Source of the DNA: Aeromicrobium wangtongii
GTDB lineage: Bacteria > Actinomycetota > Actinomycetes > Propionibacteriales > Nocardioidaceae
DNA: 64,000 nt
Assembly (NCBI RefSeq): GCF_024584515.1
Contig: NZ_CP102173.1
Coordinates: 2,232,001 to 2,296,000 of the forward strand
Direction of reading: 5' to 3'
Shown: in pieces, positions 52,150 through 60,228 of the stretch
How positions within the stretch are numbered: the first letter of the stretch is position 1
Layout: each line of letters starts with the position of its first letter
Notes under the pieces: generated by a model
What the model saw: the letters and a program-made list of their open reading frames with translations, nothing else
The model's database searches: none
What the model was told of the DNA's origin: nothing
Position numbers and translations under genes: made by a program

Positions 52150-54249
52150 TCAGTGCCTCTCGGTGGGGTCGGTGTCGCTCGCGTGGTCCAGCGGCCTGAT
52201 CAGCAGGCTCCCGCTGGGATGGACGGTCGCTGCGTGCCCGGCCAGCACGACCGTCGTGGAGTCCATCTCGGTGATGACGGCCGGACCGGGCACGACATGG
52301 CCGGCCAGCAGTGCGCCGCGGTCGTAGATGGCCGCGTCGACCATGGCGCCGTCGGACCACACCCGGTGGTCGGCGATGCGCGCCTTGGCCGGATCGCTGC
52401 CGCCGTCGTCGAGCGTCGGGGCGGGGACGTCCGGCCGTGGGGCGCGAGCCGTGACCCGGAAGGTGACCAGCTCGGGCTCGGTCTGCAGCGTGAAGGAGAA
52501 CTGCCGGTCGTGCTCGGCGTCGAACGCGGCCTGCAGGGCGCGCAGCCCCACGTCGGGCGCCGATCCGTCGAAGGCGGCCAGGTCGACCTCGACCGGCAGC
52601 TCCGAGCCCTGCCCGTGGTACCGCAGGTCGGCGGTGCAGGTCAGCTCGATCGCGTCGCCCGGGACGCCCTCGGCGTCCAAGACGGCCCGGGCCGTCGCGG
52701 AGAGGTCCTCGGCCAGGGCCACGAGCTCGTCGTCGGTGAGCTCGGAGAACCGGCGCACCAGGGTGCGGACCGCCTCGTTGCGCAGGCTCGTCGTGGCGTC
52801 GCCGTAGGCGCACAGCACCCCCGGCGACGGCGGGATGATCACCGGCCACGAGCCCGTGAGACGGCCGAGGGCGTTGGCGTGCAGCGGCCCCGCTCCCCCG
52901 AACGCGACGAGTGCGAAGTCGCGCGGGTCGAATCCCTGCTGCACCGACACCAGCCGCAGCGCGCCGAACATGTTCTCGTTGACGATGTCGACGATGCCGG
53001 CCGCCGCTGCCTCCACGGAGTCCAGGCCCGTCGCGTCCGCGATGGTCTGCACCGCCTTGCGGGCAGCCTCCGCGTCCAGCACGATCTCGCCGCCGGCCAG
53101 GTCGCTGGGCAGGTGGCCCAGCACGATGTTGGCGTCGGTCACCGTCGGCTCGGTGCCGCCGGCGCCGTACGCCGCCGGCCCGGGAACCGCTCCCGCCGAC
53201 TGCGGCCCGACGCGCAACGCCTGGGTCAGCTCGGGCACGTGCGCGATCGAGCCGCCGCCGGCGCCCACGCTGCGGACGTCGACCGAGGTGGCGCGGACCG
53301 TCAGGTCACCGACCGAGGTCTGGCGTCCCACCCGCGGGGTCAGCCCCTCGACCAGCGCGACATCGGTGGACGTCCCGCCCATGTCAAGGGTCAGGAAGTC
53401 CGGGTGGCCGGTCTGCTCGGCGTTCCAGGCCGCGCCGGTCACCCCGCCGGCCGGGCCGGACAGCAGCAGGTTGACCGGGTTGTCGGCGGCGACCGCGGCC
53501 GACACCAGCCCACCGTCGCTGCGCAGGATGGACAGCGAGCCGTCCATGCCGGAGTCGCGCAGCTGCGACTCCAGGTTGGCGACGTAGCGCGCGACCTGCG
53601 GCTGAACGACCGCATTGGCGACCGTCGTGATGGTCCGTTCGTACTCCCGCAGCTCCGGCAGGACCGAGGACGAGACCGACACCGGAAGATCCGGCAGCTC
53701 CTCGGCGGCGATCTGCGCGACCCTCAGCTCGTGCTCGGCGTTGGTGTAGGAGTTGATCAGGCAGATGCTGAGCGCCTCGATGCCGCGACCGGCCAGCGAC
53801 CGCAGCTGGCGCCGGACGTCGTCCTCGTCGAGCGGATGCACGATCGATCCGTCGCTGCCGATGCGGCCCCGCACCTCGACGGTGTCCTCGAGGGCGGCCA
53901 GCGGCTCCGGCTTGGGCCAGATGATCCAGCCGGCGAGACCGCCCGGCACGAACGACCTGGCGATCTGCAGCACCTGGCGGAAGCCCTCGGTCGTGACCAG
54001 GCCGACCCGCGCGCCCTTCTTCTCCAGGATCGCGTTGGTCGCCACCGTCGTGCCGTGGAAGACGTCCGCGACCTGCGAGGGCGAGATCCCGGCCGCCCCG
54101 CACGCCTGCCGGACGCCGCGCAGGACACCGACGGACTGGTCCTGCGGCGTGGATGCGGTCTTGGCGCGGAACGTGCCGCCGCCGTCCTCGTCGATGAGCA
54201 GGATGTCGGTGAAGGTCCCGCCGACGTCCACTCCGAGCCGATAGGTCAT
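52150..54249 (-). CDS. hydantoinase/oxoprolinase A family protein
   Basis: Protein of 699 residues. The N-terminus RLGVDVGGTFTDILLIDEDG is the phosphate-binding loop of the ASKHA-type ATPase fold found in HyuA; VFHGTTVATNAILEKKGARVGLVTTEGF and DMGGTSTDVALV (the second ATPase motif) follow. It supplies the ATP-hydrolysing half of the two-subunit enzyme with the next gene. The start at 54249 is ten bases after the CoA transferase stop. Substrate class is discussed with the operon. Confidence 0.93.
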   Translation of the reverse strand: MTYRLGVDVGGTFTDILLIDEDGGGTFRAKTASTPQDQSVGVLRGVRQACGAAGISPSQVADVFHGTTVATNAILEKKGARVGLVTTEGFRQVLQIARSFVPGGLAGWIIWPKPEPLAALEDTVEVRGRIGSDGSIVHPLDEDDVRRQLRSLAGRGIEALSICLINSYTNAEHELRVAQIAAEELPDLPVSVSSSVLPELREYERTITTVANAVVQPQVARYVANLESQLRDSGMDGSLSILRSDGGLVSAAVAADNPVNLLLSGPAGGVTGAAWNAEQTGHPDFLTLDMGGTSTDVALVEGLTPRVGRQTSVGDLTVRATSVDVRSVGAGGGSIAHVPELTQALRVGPQSAGAVPGPAAYGAGGTEPTVTDANIVLGHLPSDLAGGEIVLDAEAARKAVQTIADATGLDSVEAAAAGIVDIVNENMFGALRLVSVQQGFDPRDFALVAFGGAGPLHANALGRLTGSWPVIIPPSPGVLCAYGDATTSLRNEAVRTLVRRFSELTDDELVALAEDLSATARAVLDAEGVPGDAIELTCTADLRYHGQGSELPVEVDLAAFDGSAPDVGLRALQAAFDAEHDRQFSFTLQTEPELVTFRVTARAPRPDVPAPTLDDGGSDPAKARIADHRVWSDGAMVDAAIYDRGALLAGHVVPGPAVITEMDSTTVVLAGHAATVHPSGSLLIRPLDHASDTDPTERH

Positions 54250-54259
54250 GGCCGCTCCT

Positions 54260-55483
54260 TCAGATCACGCCATCGGCGCGCAGCGACGAGAGCTCGTCGT
54301 CGCTGAGCCCCAGCAGGCCTTGGTAGATGGCTTCGTTGTGCTCCCCGAGCTCTGGTCCGACACGGCGCACCGCCCCGGGCGTGCGCGACAGGCGTGGGGC
54401 GACGTTCTGCATCGCGATGGGGCCGAGCTCCGGGTGCGCGACCCGGATGATCGCCTCCCGGGCGGCGAAGTGCTCGTCCGCGAGCATGTCGCTGGCCCGG
54501 AAGATCCGGCCGGCCGGCACGCCGCCTGCGTGCAGCCGCTCCAGCAGCTCGTCGGCCCCGAGCTCACGGGACCACTGGGCGATCAGCGTGTCGAGCTCGT
54601 CCATGTTGGCGCCGCGCGCGCCATGGGTCGCGTACCGTTCGTCGGTCGCCAGCTCGGGACGCCCCATGACCTCGGCGAGACGCCTGAACACGGTGTCCTG
54701 GTTGGCGGCGATCAGGATCATCTCGCCGTCCGCGGTGGGGTACACGTTGCTGGGCGACACATTCGGCAGCACCGTGCCGGTGCGCTCACGCTGGTACCCG
54801 GCCACCTGATACTCCGGGATCATCGACTCCATCAGTGCCAGGACGGCCTCGTAGATGGCCGAGTCGACGACCTGGCCGCGTCCGGTGCGGCCCACCTGGT
54901 GCAGGGCGACGAGCGTGCCCAGGCAGGCGAACGTCGCGGCCAGGGAGTCGCCCAGCGAGACGCCGGTGCGCGCCGGCGGGCGGTCCGGGTCGCCGGTGAC
55001 GTAGCGGATGCCGCCCATCGCCTCGCCGATCGAGCCGAAGCCCGCCCGCGCCGCATAGGGACCGGTCTGCCCGAATCCGGTGACCCGGGTGACGACCAGG
55101 CGCGGGTTGATCTCCCACAGCTGGTCGGGGGCCAGACCCCACCGCTCGAGCGTCCCGGGCCGGAAGTTCTCGACGAGGACGTCGGCATCGGCCAGCAGCC
55201 GGCGGACGAGGTCCTGGCCACGCTCGGTGCGCAGGTCGGCGGTGACCGACCGCTTGTTGCGGGCGACCACGGGCCACCACAACGACTGCCCGTGCGGCTT
55301 CTCCCGGCCCCACTGCCGCATCGGGTCGCCGCGGGCCGGATCCTCGACCTTGATCACGTCGGCCCCGAAGTCGCCCAGGAGCTGACCGCAGAACGGGCCG
55401 GCCAGCAGCTGTCCCAGCTCGACCACCCGCAGGTCGTCCAGGGGCATCGCGGTGTCGTCGCTCTGGGACGTCTGGTCGGCCAC
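54260..55483 (-). CDS. CaiB/BaiF (class III) CoA transferase
   Basis: Protein of 407 residues. VVELGQLLAGPFCGQLLGDFGADVIKVEDPARGDP is the usual start; VENFRPGTLERWGL and GFGQTGPYAARAGFGSIGEAMGGI contain the family segment near the catalytic aspartate. Class III enzymes move CoA between carboxylic acids without a ping-pong intermediate pool. It is the first gene of the operon and is preceded by a 15-bp palindrome (55522-55536). With the lyase-like gene it suggests that an acid is activated to its CoA ester and then cleaved. Confidence 0.93.
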   Translation of the reverse strand: MADQTSQSDDTAMPLDDLRVVELGQLLAGPFCGQLLGDFGADVIKVEDPARGDPMRQWGREKPHGQSLWWPVVARNKRSVTADLRTERGQDLVRRLLADADVLVENFRPGTLERWGLAPDQLWEINPRLVVTRVTGFGQTGPYAARAGFGSIGEAMGGIRYVTGDPDRPPARTGVSLGDSLAATFACLGTLVALHQVGRTGRGQVVDSAIYEAVLALMESMIPEYQVAGYQRERTGTVLPNVSPSNVYPTADGEMILIAANQDTVFRRLAEVMGRPELATDERYATHGARGANMDELDTLIAQWSRELGADELLERLHAGGVPAGRIFRASDMLADEHFAAREAIIRVAHPELGPIAMQNVAPRLSRTPGAVRRVGPELGEHNEAIYQGLLGLSDDELSSLRADGVI

Positions 55484-55521
55484 GCCGCACCACTTTCGTA
55501 TGGCAACGAATTCACGCAGGT

Positions 55522-55536
55522 GGTGTGGATCACACC
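55522..55536. promoter_or_regulatory. palindromic operator candidate upstream of the CoA transferase operon
   Basis: GGTGTG-GAT-CACACC, perfect 6-bp arms, 39 bp ahead of the ATG at 55483. A second, smaller repeat TTCGT-N6-ACGAA (near 55495-55510) lies closer to the start. No regulator gene is adjacent. Confidence 0.45.
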
Positions 55537-55589
55537 GATCCCGGCACGCTAGGCGTCATTCCGGCGGGTGGCAAGACCCTCGAGCAGAG

Positions 55590-55638
55590 CGATCCTGATG
55601 CATGACGACCGGTGTGCGGTCGTCATGCATCAGGATCG
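55590..55638. repeat. 22-bp perfect inverted repeat
   Basis: Arms 55590-55611 and 55617-55638 are fully complementary (CGATCCTGATGCATG at the outer part) around GTGTG. It lies after the leftward genes ending at 55652 and may terminate them; no T-run follows. Its length and perfection also fit a mobile palindrome. Confidence 0.75.
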
Positions 55639-55651
55639 GGGGCGGGAGCGG

Positions 55652-55744
55652 TCAGCGGCTGAAGATGGCGATCACGATGAGCGTGCCGACGACCGAGATC
55701 GCCAAGGAGCCGAGACAGCCCAGCCTGTTGCTGAAGAACAGCAC
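55652..55744 (-). CDS. 30-residue hydrophobic small membrane protein
   Basis: From a GTG at 55744 the frame reads VLFFSNRLGCLGSLAISVVG and ends with a hydrophobic TLIVIAIFSR before TGA. It is one transmembrane segment with a short polar start. I recall small proteins with the FFSNRLGCLGSL motif in actinobacteria; function unknown. It begins three bases after the stop of the upstream gene, so the two are probably co-translated. Confidence 0.55.
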   Translation of the reverse strand: MLFFSNRLGCLGSLAISVVGTLIVIAIFSR

Positions 55745-55747
55745 GGA

Positions 55748-56296
55748 TCAGCCGAGGACGCGCTTGGCGATGCCCTTGTGCACCTCGGAGGGACGCTCCT
55801 GCTCACCGGCGAAGGCGCTGACGACGACCAGGGCGCCGGTGAGCGCAGGCACGGCCCACTGCAGCATCCGGAGCTGGCGCTGCGCAGCGGCGACCTCGGG
55901 CGGAGTGCCCATGGCCGGCTTCGTGCCCGACGAGGCAGGGACGTTCTGGTGCGCGGACACCTTCTTGCCCAGCACCCGGCTGTACGCCGTGACGCCGAGC
56001 GCTGCGGCGGTCAGTCCGGTCTTGGCCAGGGCCATCGACGCGACGCCCTGCTGATCCTTGATGCGCGCCTTGTTGCCGCCGATCTGGCCGAGGCTGCCGA
56101 TCAGGTGAGCACCGATCGCTGCAGCGTTGACCGGCGTCCAGCGGTCCCATCCGGCGTTGGCGACGGCACCGACGTCAGAGGCTCCGGAGGCCTTCGCCGC
56201 TGCGGGGTTCAGCGCCACCGCATTGGCGAGCGTTCCGCCGAACCAGGCGGACAGGCCGAGATCGTGCAGGGAGCGAGAGATCGTGTTGCGGGACAT
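55748..56296 (-). CDS. membrane-associated protein of unknown function
   Basis: Protein of 182 residues. The ATG at 56296 has AGGAGG upstream. It begins SRNTISRSLHDLGLSAWFGGTLANAVALN, a pattern I associate with uncharacterised actinobacterial membrane proteins, followed by three more hydrophobic or amphipathic segments (VNAAAIGAHLIGSLGQIGG, ALAKTGLTAAALGVTAY, LQWAVPALTGALVVVSAFAG). No catalytic motif. It lies upstream of the 30-residue membrane protein, divergent from gluA. Confidence 0.68.
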   Translation of the reverse strand: MSRNTISRSLHDLGLSAWFGGTLANAVALNPAAAKASGASDVGAVANAGWDRWTPVNAAAIGAHLIGSLGQIGGNKARIKDQQGVASMALAKTGLTAAALGVTAYSRVLGKKVSAHQNVPASSGTKPAMGTPPEVAAAQRQLRMLQWAVPALTGALVVVSAFAGEQERPSEVHKGIAKRVLG

Positions 56297-56476
56297 GGTC
56301 CTCCTGGGAGTGAGTGCCGCCCGGACCGTTCCGGGCATCGGCGCTCGCAGTACCCGATGACCTCGACCGGCAAACGGCACTGCATCGTTGCCTGTCGCTC
56401 CCCCGCGCCATCGTTACATTTCGATGACAGCCGGTGCTGCACCCGGTGGCTCCCACGGGCGCCGCCCCGATCCCGC

Positions 56477-56482
56477 TAGGTT
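56477..56482 (+). promoter_or_regulatory. -10 element of the gluABCD operon
   Basis: TAGGTT lies seven bases before the gluA ATG; no ribosome binding site is seen, so a leaderless start is likely. A convincing -35 is not evident. Confidence 0.5.
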
Positions 56483-56489
56483 GTCCCGC

Positions 56490-57236
56490 ATGGCTGACAC
56501 GATTCCCATGGTGGCGATGCACGGCGTGCAGAAGTGGTTCGGCGACCTGCACGTCCTCAAGGACATCGAGCTGGAGGTCGCTCCCGGCGAGGTCGTCGTC
56601 GTGATCGGGCCGTCCGGCTCGGGCAAGTCGACGCTGTGCCGCGCGATCAACCGCCTCGAGGTCGTCCAGGAAGGCACCATCGTCGTTGACGGCGAGCCGC
56701 TTCCGGCCGAGGGCAAGGATCTGGCGCAGCTGCGTGCGGACGTCGGGATGGTCTTCCAGTCGTTCAACCTGTTCGCGCACAAGACCGTGCTGGAGAACGT
56801 AACGCTCGGCCCGATCAAGGTCAGGGGTCTGAAGAAGGCGGACGCCGACAAGCGCGGCATGGAGCTGCTCGCCCGCGTGGGCGTCGAATCCCAGGCAGGC
56901 AAGCTGCCGGCCCAGCTCTCCGGAGGTCAGCAGCAGCGCGTCGCCATCGCGCGCTCGCTCGCGATGGACCCGAAGGTCATGTTGTTCGACGAGCCGACCT
57001 CGGCCCTCGACCCCGAGATGATCAAGGAAGTCCTCGACACGATGGTGGACCTGGCCAAGGGCGGCATGACCATGGTCGTCGTGACGCACGAGATGGGCTT
57101 CGCGCGCACCGCCGCCGACCGCGTCCTGTTCATGGCGGACGGCCGGATCGTCGAGCAGAACACACCCGAGGCGTTCTTCACCAACCCCCAGACTCCCCGC
57201 GCCCAGGACTTCCTCGCGAAGATCCTGACCCACTGA
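56490..57236 (+). CDS. gluA: glutamate/polar amino acid ABC transporter, ATP-binding protein
   Basis: Protein of 248 residues. Walker [10 protein letters not shown] (40-48), Q-loop Q90, signature LSGGQ (143-147), Walker B with D167-E168 ([12 protein letters not shown]) and the H-switch in VTHEMGFAR are complete. It energises import of glutamate or a related polar amino acid, together with GluB, C and D encoded next. The order gluABCD-recX-recA matches the Corynebacterium arrangement, which supports the glutamate assignment, though the ligand is not proven. ATG at 56490 with TAGGTT upstream. Confidence 0.93.
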   Translation: MADTIPMVAMHGVQKWFGDLHVLKDIELEVAPGEVVVVIGPSGSGKSTLCRAINRLEVVQEGTIVVDGEPLPAEGKDLAQLRADVGMVFQSFNLFAHKTVLENVTLGPIKVRGLKKADADKRGMELLARVGVESQAGKLPAQLSGGQQQRVAIARSLAMDPKVMLFDEPTSALDPEMIKEVLDTMVDLAKGGMTMVVVTHEMGFARTAADRVLFMADGRIVEQNTPEAFFTNPQTPRAQDFLAKILTH

Positions 57237-57268
57237 CGCACGTTCATCACATCGAGGGAAGGAAACCC

Positions 57269-58174
57269 ATGAAGTTCCGCACCACACGAACGCGCCGGGC
57301 CCGCTGGGCTGCCATCGCCGCCACCGCCGCACTGACCCTGTCCGCCTGTGGCAGCGCCGGTGAGGACAGCTCCGACGACAATGACGTCGACGTCTCCTCG
57401 GACGCCGCATCCTCCTTCGAGGACGGCACCCGCATGAAGGAGCTGGCCGAGGCCGGCACCGTCAAGATCGGCGTCAAGTTCGACCAGCCCGGTGTCGGCT
57501 TCAAGGCCGCCGGCGCCAAGACGCCCACTGGTTTCGATCCCGAGATGGGCAAGGTGATCGCGGGCAAGCTGGGCATCTCCCCCGACAAGATCAAGTGGGT
57601 CGAGACGATCTCCGACAACCGCGAGCCCTTCCTGCAGGCAGGCACCGTCGACTTCGTCCTCGCGTCCTACTCGATCACCGACGAGCGCCGCAAGGTCGTC
57701 GGCCAGGCCGGCCCCTACTACGTGACCGGCCAGAGCCTGCTCGTGGCCGCGGACGACGACAGCATCAAGGGCCCGGAGGACCTCAAGGGCAAGAAGGTCT
57801 GCTCGGTCACCGGCTCGACGTCCATCAAGACGGTGGAGGAGAAGTTCGGCGCCCAGCCGGCCGGCTTCGACACCTACTCCGAGTGCGTCGAGCAGCTCAA
57901 GAACGGCTCGGTCGACGCCGTCACCACCGATGGCGCGATCCTGCTCGGCTACGCCGCCGAAGCACCCGACCAGATCAAGGTCGTCGGTGAGCCCTTCTCG
58001 GAGGAGCGCTACGGCATCGGCTACAGCAAGGACAGCCCCGAGCTGTGCGAGTTCATCAACGACACGCTGACCGAGTCGTTCGACGGCGGCGCCTGGAAGA
58101 AGGCGTTCGACGCCACGCTCGGCAAGTCGGGCAACGACGCGCCGGAGACCCCGGCCCTCGATCCCTGCAGCTGA
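57269..58174 (+). CDS. gluB: glutamate ABC transporter, substrate-binding lipoprotein
   Basis: Protein of 301 residues. Lipoprotein signal AALTLSAC with C27 as the lipidated residue. The rest is a family 3 solute-binding protein: LAEAGTVKIGVKFDQPGVGFKAAG, PTGFDPEMGKVIAGKLG and TISDNREPFLQAGTVDFVLASYSITDERR match the amino-acid binding lobes. It captures the amino acid outside the membrane for GluCD. GGAAGG-type ribosome binding site (GAGGGAAGGAAA) lies upstream. A strong hairpin directly after the gene probably protects this part of the mRNA or lowers permease expression. Confidence 0.92.
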   Translation: MKFRTTRTRRARWAAIAATAALTLSACGSAGEDSSDDNDVDVSSDAASSFEDGTRMKELAEAGTVKIGVKFDQPGVGFKAAGAKTPTGFDPEMGKVIAGKLGISPDKIKWVETISDNREPFLQAGTVDFVLASYSITDERRKVVGQAGPYYVTGQSLLVAADDDSIKGPEDLKGKKVCSVTGSTSIKTVEEKFGAQPAGFDTYSECVEQLKNGSVDAVTTDGAILLGYAAEAPDQIKVVGEPFSEERYGIGYSKDSPELCEFINDTLTESFDGGAWKKAFDATLGKSGNDAPETPALDPCS

Positions 58175-58182
58175 TCGACATG

Positions 58183-58215
58183 ACGGCGGGCGGGTCACGA
58201 CGACCCGCCCGCCGT
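58183..58215 (+). terminator. intra-operon hairpin between gluB and gluC
   Basis: A perfect 14-bp stem (ACGGCGGGCGGGTC with GACCCGCCCGCCGT) and a five-base loop, nine bases after the gluB stop. Such structures between binding protein and permease genes usually give partial termination or block 3' decay. Confidence 0.75.
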
Positions 58216-58239
58216 CCCCTACTCATGAGGAGGTGACGC

Positions 58240-58887
58240 ATGGACGCACTGACCGACAACTTCGACCTGATCCTGAAGGGATTCCTCGAGACGCTCAAGC
58301 TGCTGCTGTCGTCCGGCGTGTTGGCGCTGGTGCTCGGGACCCTGATCGGGGTGTTCCGTCTCAGCCCGGTGCCGATCCTGCGCGGAACGGCCATCGCCTA
58401 CGTCACCATCTTCCGCAACACCCCGTTGCTGGTGCTGATCCTGCTGGCCATCTACGGCCTGCCGCAGCTGGGCATCGACTTCGGCTTCTTCTGGAACATC
58501 ACCCTGGCGATGGGGGTCTACACCGCGTCATTCGTGACCGAGGCGATCCGTTCCGGCGTGAACGGCATCCCCCTCGGTCAGGCGGAGGCCGCCCGATCGA
58601 TCGGCATGCCCTTTGGCATGACCATGACCCAGGTGCTGCTGCCCCAGGCCTTTCGACTCGTCGTCCCGCCGCTGGCGAGCGTGTTCATCGCGTTGACCAA
58701 GAACACCTCGCTCGCCGCCGGTTTCGGCGTCGCCGAGGCCACGTTCCGGCTCAAGGGCCTGCTCAACGACTACGCCACCGAGCGGATCGCGATCTTCGTG
58801 GGCATCGCCGTCGGCTACATCATCATCGTCGAGCTGATCTCGCTCGGCGCCCACCTCTTCGAGCGCAAGTATGCGGTGACCCGATGA
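58240..58887 (+). CDS. gluC: glutamate ABC transporter, permease subunit
   Basis: Protein of 215 residues, His/Glu/Gln/Arg/opine family permease. About five transmembrane segments; YVTIFRNTPLLVLILLAIYGLP is the family's N-terminal loop, and EAIRSGVNGIPLGQAEAARSIGM carries the EAA motif that touches the ATPase. GGAGGTGAC is a strong ribosome binding site. Its stop overlaps the gluD start (ATGA). Confidence 0.92.
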   Translation: MDALTDNFDLILKGFLETLKLLLSSGVLALVLGTLIGVFRLSPVPILRGTAIAYVTIFRNTPLLVLILLAIYGLPQLGIDFGFFWNITLAMGVYTASFVTEAIRSGVNGIPLGQAEAARSIGMPFGMTMTQVLLPQAFRLVVPPLASVFIALTKNTSLAAGFGVAEATFRLKGLLNDYATERIAIFVGIAVGYIIIVELISLGAHLFERKYAVTR

Positions 58888-59732
58888 GCTCTGTCCTGTT
58901 CGACGTCCCCGGGCCCAGGGCCGCCCGCCGCCACCGGATCATCGGCATCGCCACCGTGATCGCGGTGATCGCGATCATCGGCGCCGTGATCTGGAAGTTC
59001 CAGGCCGAGGGCCAGCTGACCTACGCCAAGTGGGAGCCGTTCTTCACCCCCAGCCTCATCCAGCTGCTCCTCAAGGGCCTGGCCTGGACCATCCTCGCCG
59101 GCGCGCTCGCGATCGTCTTCGCCGTTCCCCTGGGCATGGTCCTGGGCGTCGCCAAGCTGTCGGACCACCGGATCATCCGCTGGCCGGCCTGGCTGTTCGT
59201 CGAGTTCTTCCGCGCCGTGCCGCTGCTGATGCTGATCATCTTCATCTGGTCGATGCAGGGGTTCCCACTCGACACGATCTTCCCGTTGGTGCTCGGACTG
59301 CTGCTGTACAACGGCTCCGTGCTGGCCGAGGTGGTGCGCGCCGGCATCAACGCCGTGCCGGTCGGCCAGGCCGAGGCGGCGTACGCCCTTGGCCTGCGCA
59401 AGCACCAGGTCATGCGGATCATCCTGCTCCCGCAGGCGATCAAGATCATGCTCCCGTCGTTCATCAGCCAGTGCATCGTGGCGCTCAAGGACACCAGCCT
59501 GGGGTTCTACATCCTGGCGCCGGGCCTCACCTTCGCCGGCCGCGAGATCTACAAGACGTTCCAGAACTACCTGCAGACCGCGATCGTTCTCGCGGTCGTC
59601 TACATCATCCTCAACCTGCTGCTGGGCCTGCTCGGCGAGTGGCTGCAGCGACGGTTCGGCGGGGAGTCGAAGATCCAGATGGTCGGCGACGTCGTGCGGG
59701 CGCAGCCCGAGGGCGCGACCGCACGAGCGTAG
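58884..59732 (+). CDS. gluD: glutamate ABC transporter, permease subunit
   Basis: Protein of 282 residues. A longer N-terminus (RAARRHRIIGIATVIAVIAIIGAVIW) adds one transmembrane segment to the usual five; EFFRAVPLLMLIIFIWSMQG and EVVRAGINAVPVGQAEAAYALGLRK with the EAA loop mark it as partner of GluC. The two permeases form the channel. The start overlaps gluC by four bases. The C-terminus ends 2 bp from the convergent DUF4442 gene. Confidence 0.92.
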   Translation: MSSVLFDVPGPRAARRHRIIGIATVIAVIAIIGAVIWKFQAEGQLTYAKWEPFFTPSLIQLLLKGLAWTILAGALAIVFAVPLGMVLGVAKLSDHRIIRWPAWLFVEFFRAVPLLMLIIFIWSMQGFPLDTIFPLVLGLLLYNGSVLAEVVRAGINAVPVGQAEAAYALGLRKHQVMRIILLPQAIKIMLPSFISQCIVALKDTSLGFYILAPGLTFAGREIYKTFQNYLQTAIVLAVVYIILNLLLGLLGEWLQRRFGGESKIQMVGDVVRAQPEGATARA

Positions 59733-59733
59733 G

Positions 59734-60198
59734 TCAGCGGTTCTTCGCCGGGACGACCCACAGGTGGATCGTCCCGGCAACCGTGACGGTGCCGTCCTCG
59801 GTGACCGCCTTCACGGTGACCGGGACGTCGGGAGCGCCGGCCCAGTCGGCCTCGGTCGTCTCGGCCGTGCAGGTCAGCGCGCTCGTCGACTTGGCCAGGT
59901 ACTGCACGTCCATGCCCTTGGGCAGCCAGCGCATGCCGGGCGGGCAGGTCGCCTCGGCCAGCAGGCCCATCGCGGCCTCCAGACCGTTGCAGGCGGCGAT
60001 GGCATGGATCGTGCCGATGTGATTCTTGACCGACCGACGCTTGGGGATGACGACCTGACCCAGGTGCGGCTTCATCTCCTGCACGCGCATGTGGATCGAC
60101 GCGAAGTACGGCGCCTTCTGGCCGTACAGGACGGAGAACAGTCGCTTGCCCTGCGGCAGAGCGGTGATCTTGCGGTACAGGTCGAACGTCGATGACAT
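59734..60198 (-). CDS. DUF4442 hotdog-fold protein
   Basis: Protein of 154 residues. MRVQEMKPHLGQVVIPKRRSVKNHIGTIHAIAACNGLEAAMG is the pattern of the DUF4442/thioesterase-like hotdog family; the KNHIGTIHA segment corresponds to the active-site helix of acyl-CoA thioesterases. Activity has not been shown for this branch, so thioesterase function is a guess. TAACAT lies six bases before the ATG, which suggests leaderless transcription. Confidence 0.82.
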   Translation of the reverse strand: MSSTFDLYRKITALPQGKRLFSVLYGQKAPYFASIHMRVQEMKPHLGQVVIPKRRSVKNHIGTIHAIAACNGLEAAMGLLAEATCPPGMRWLPKGMDVQYLAKSTSALTCTAETTEADWAGAPDVPVTVKAVTEDGTVTVAGTIHLWVVPAKNR

Positions 60199-60228
60199 GC
60201 CGTCATGTTACCCACAGGTAACCGCTGG

